Positions 6,183 to 6,294 of a stretch of DNA of 6,294 nt are shown here, piece by piece. This DNA comes from Tatlockia sp. GTDB taxonomy: Bacteria > Cyanobacteriota > Cyanobacteriia > Cyanobacteriales > Chroococcidiopsidaceae. The notes below the pieces were generated by a model that saw only the letters and a program-made list of their open reading frames with translations, had not been told where the DNA came from and did no database searches. How positions within the stretch are numbered: position 1 is the stretch's first letter; the number at the start of each line of letters is the position of its first letter. The stretch lies in the NCBI GenBank assembly GCA_013698215.1, contig JACCVJ010000661.1, positions 1-6,294 on the forward strand, written 5' to 3'. The position numbers and the translations under genes are program-made.

Positions 6183-6294
6183 ATTCGGGATAACAAGCCC
6201 ATACCCGCCGCGCTCCGGTCTTGCCGTCTAATATTCTCAGGATGTACTGCCCAGCTTCCAGATCGCTAGTATCCAAATAAAAAACTTCATGGGG
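6168..6294 (-). CDS. Partial open frame of unknown function, 5' exon of intron A (42 codons, runs off the right edge)
   Basis: The minus strand is open from the window edge to the intron A splice site and reads HEVFYLDTSDLEAGQY, then ILRILDGKTGARRVWACY, then PEWVDLF. Intron A follows the first base of the next codon (phase 1). The other two minus frames meet stops within this stretch, and the composition looks like a real protein, so I favour coding, but I do not recognise the family. It is not the N-terminal part of a group II RT: the expected motif PLGIPTxxDR is absent. Only the last residues, PEW-x3-F, resemble the RT segment that normally precedes EPNSYGF. It may be the end of a non-RT host gene, or a host gene fused to a scrap of RT-C. 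The start lies outside the window. Confidence 0.55.

Overview
Every coding signal in this window lies on the minus strand, and nearly all of it belongs to group II introns (retroelements that are both a ribozyme and a reverse transcriptase/maturase gene). The RT families (RVT_N, RVT_1, maturase-X, C-terminal HNH) and the intron-in-intron arrangement are typical of intron-rich cyanobacteria, so I infer a cyanobacterium. No housekeeping gene is present to confirm this.

Reading in the minus direction (right to left): 6294-6168 is the 3' end of an open frame of unknown identity that acts as 5' exon. 6167-1333 is group II intron A (GTGCGAT 5' end, domains V and VI at its 3' end), which encodes RT-A. 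The RT-A gene is split at codon 310, directly after its catalytic YADD motif, by a complete second group II intron B (4600-2255) encoding its own full-length RT-B. Joining 4601 to 2254 restores an uninterrupted 586-residue RT-A, so this is a precise twintron. From 1332 to the left edge, immediately after the 3' end of intron A, lies the C-terminal 444 codons of a third intron-type reverse transcriptase, RT-C. It is open and undamaged and begins at EPNSYGFRPGRS, so intron A sits inside, or has been joined to, the RT gene of a third intron. The layout is a three-tier nest: RT-C fragment, then intron A/RT-A, then intron B/RT-B.

The unexpected part is the outer junction. The 127 bases upstream of intron A do not encode the N-terminal half of RT-C, although splicing would join the two frames in phase and give PEW-x3-F-EPNSYGF, which matches RT consensus spacing. 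This suggests a chimera made by recombination between two copies of intron A, a deletion within a composite element, or an RT gene whose first half is elsewhere.

The pieces depend on each other. Unspliced RT-A message stops 7 sense codons into intron B, so RT-A needs intron B to splice, presumably with RT-B as maturase. Any RT-C product that crosses this junction would need intron A to splice. The two stretches without genes (4003-4600 and 5529-6167) are the 5' ribozyme domains of introns B and A. All plus-strand open frames look like shadows. No tRNA, rRNA, CRISPR array, promoter or rho-independent terminator was recognised.
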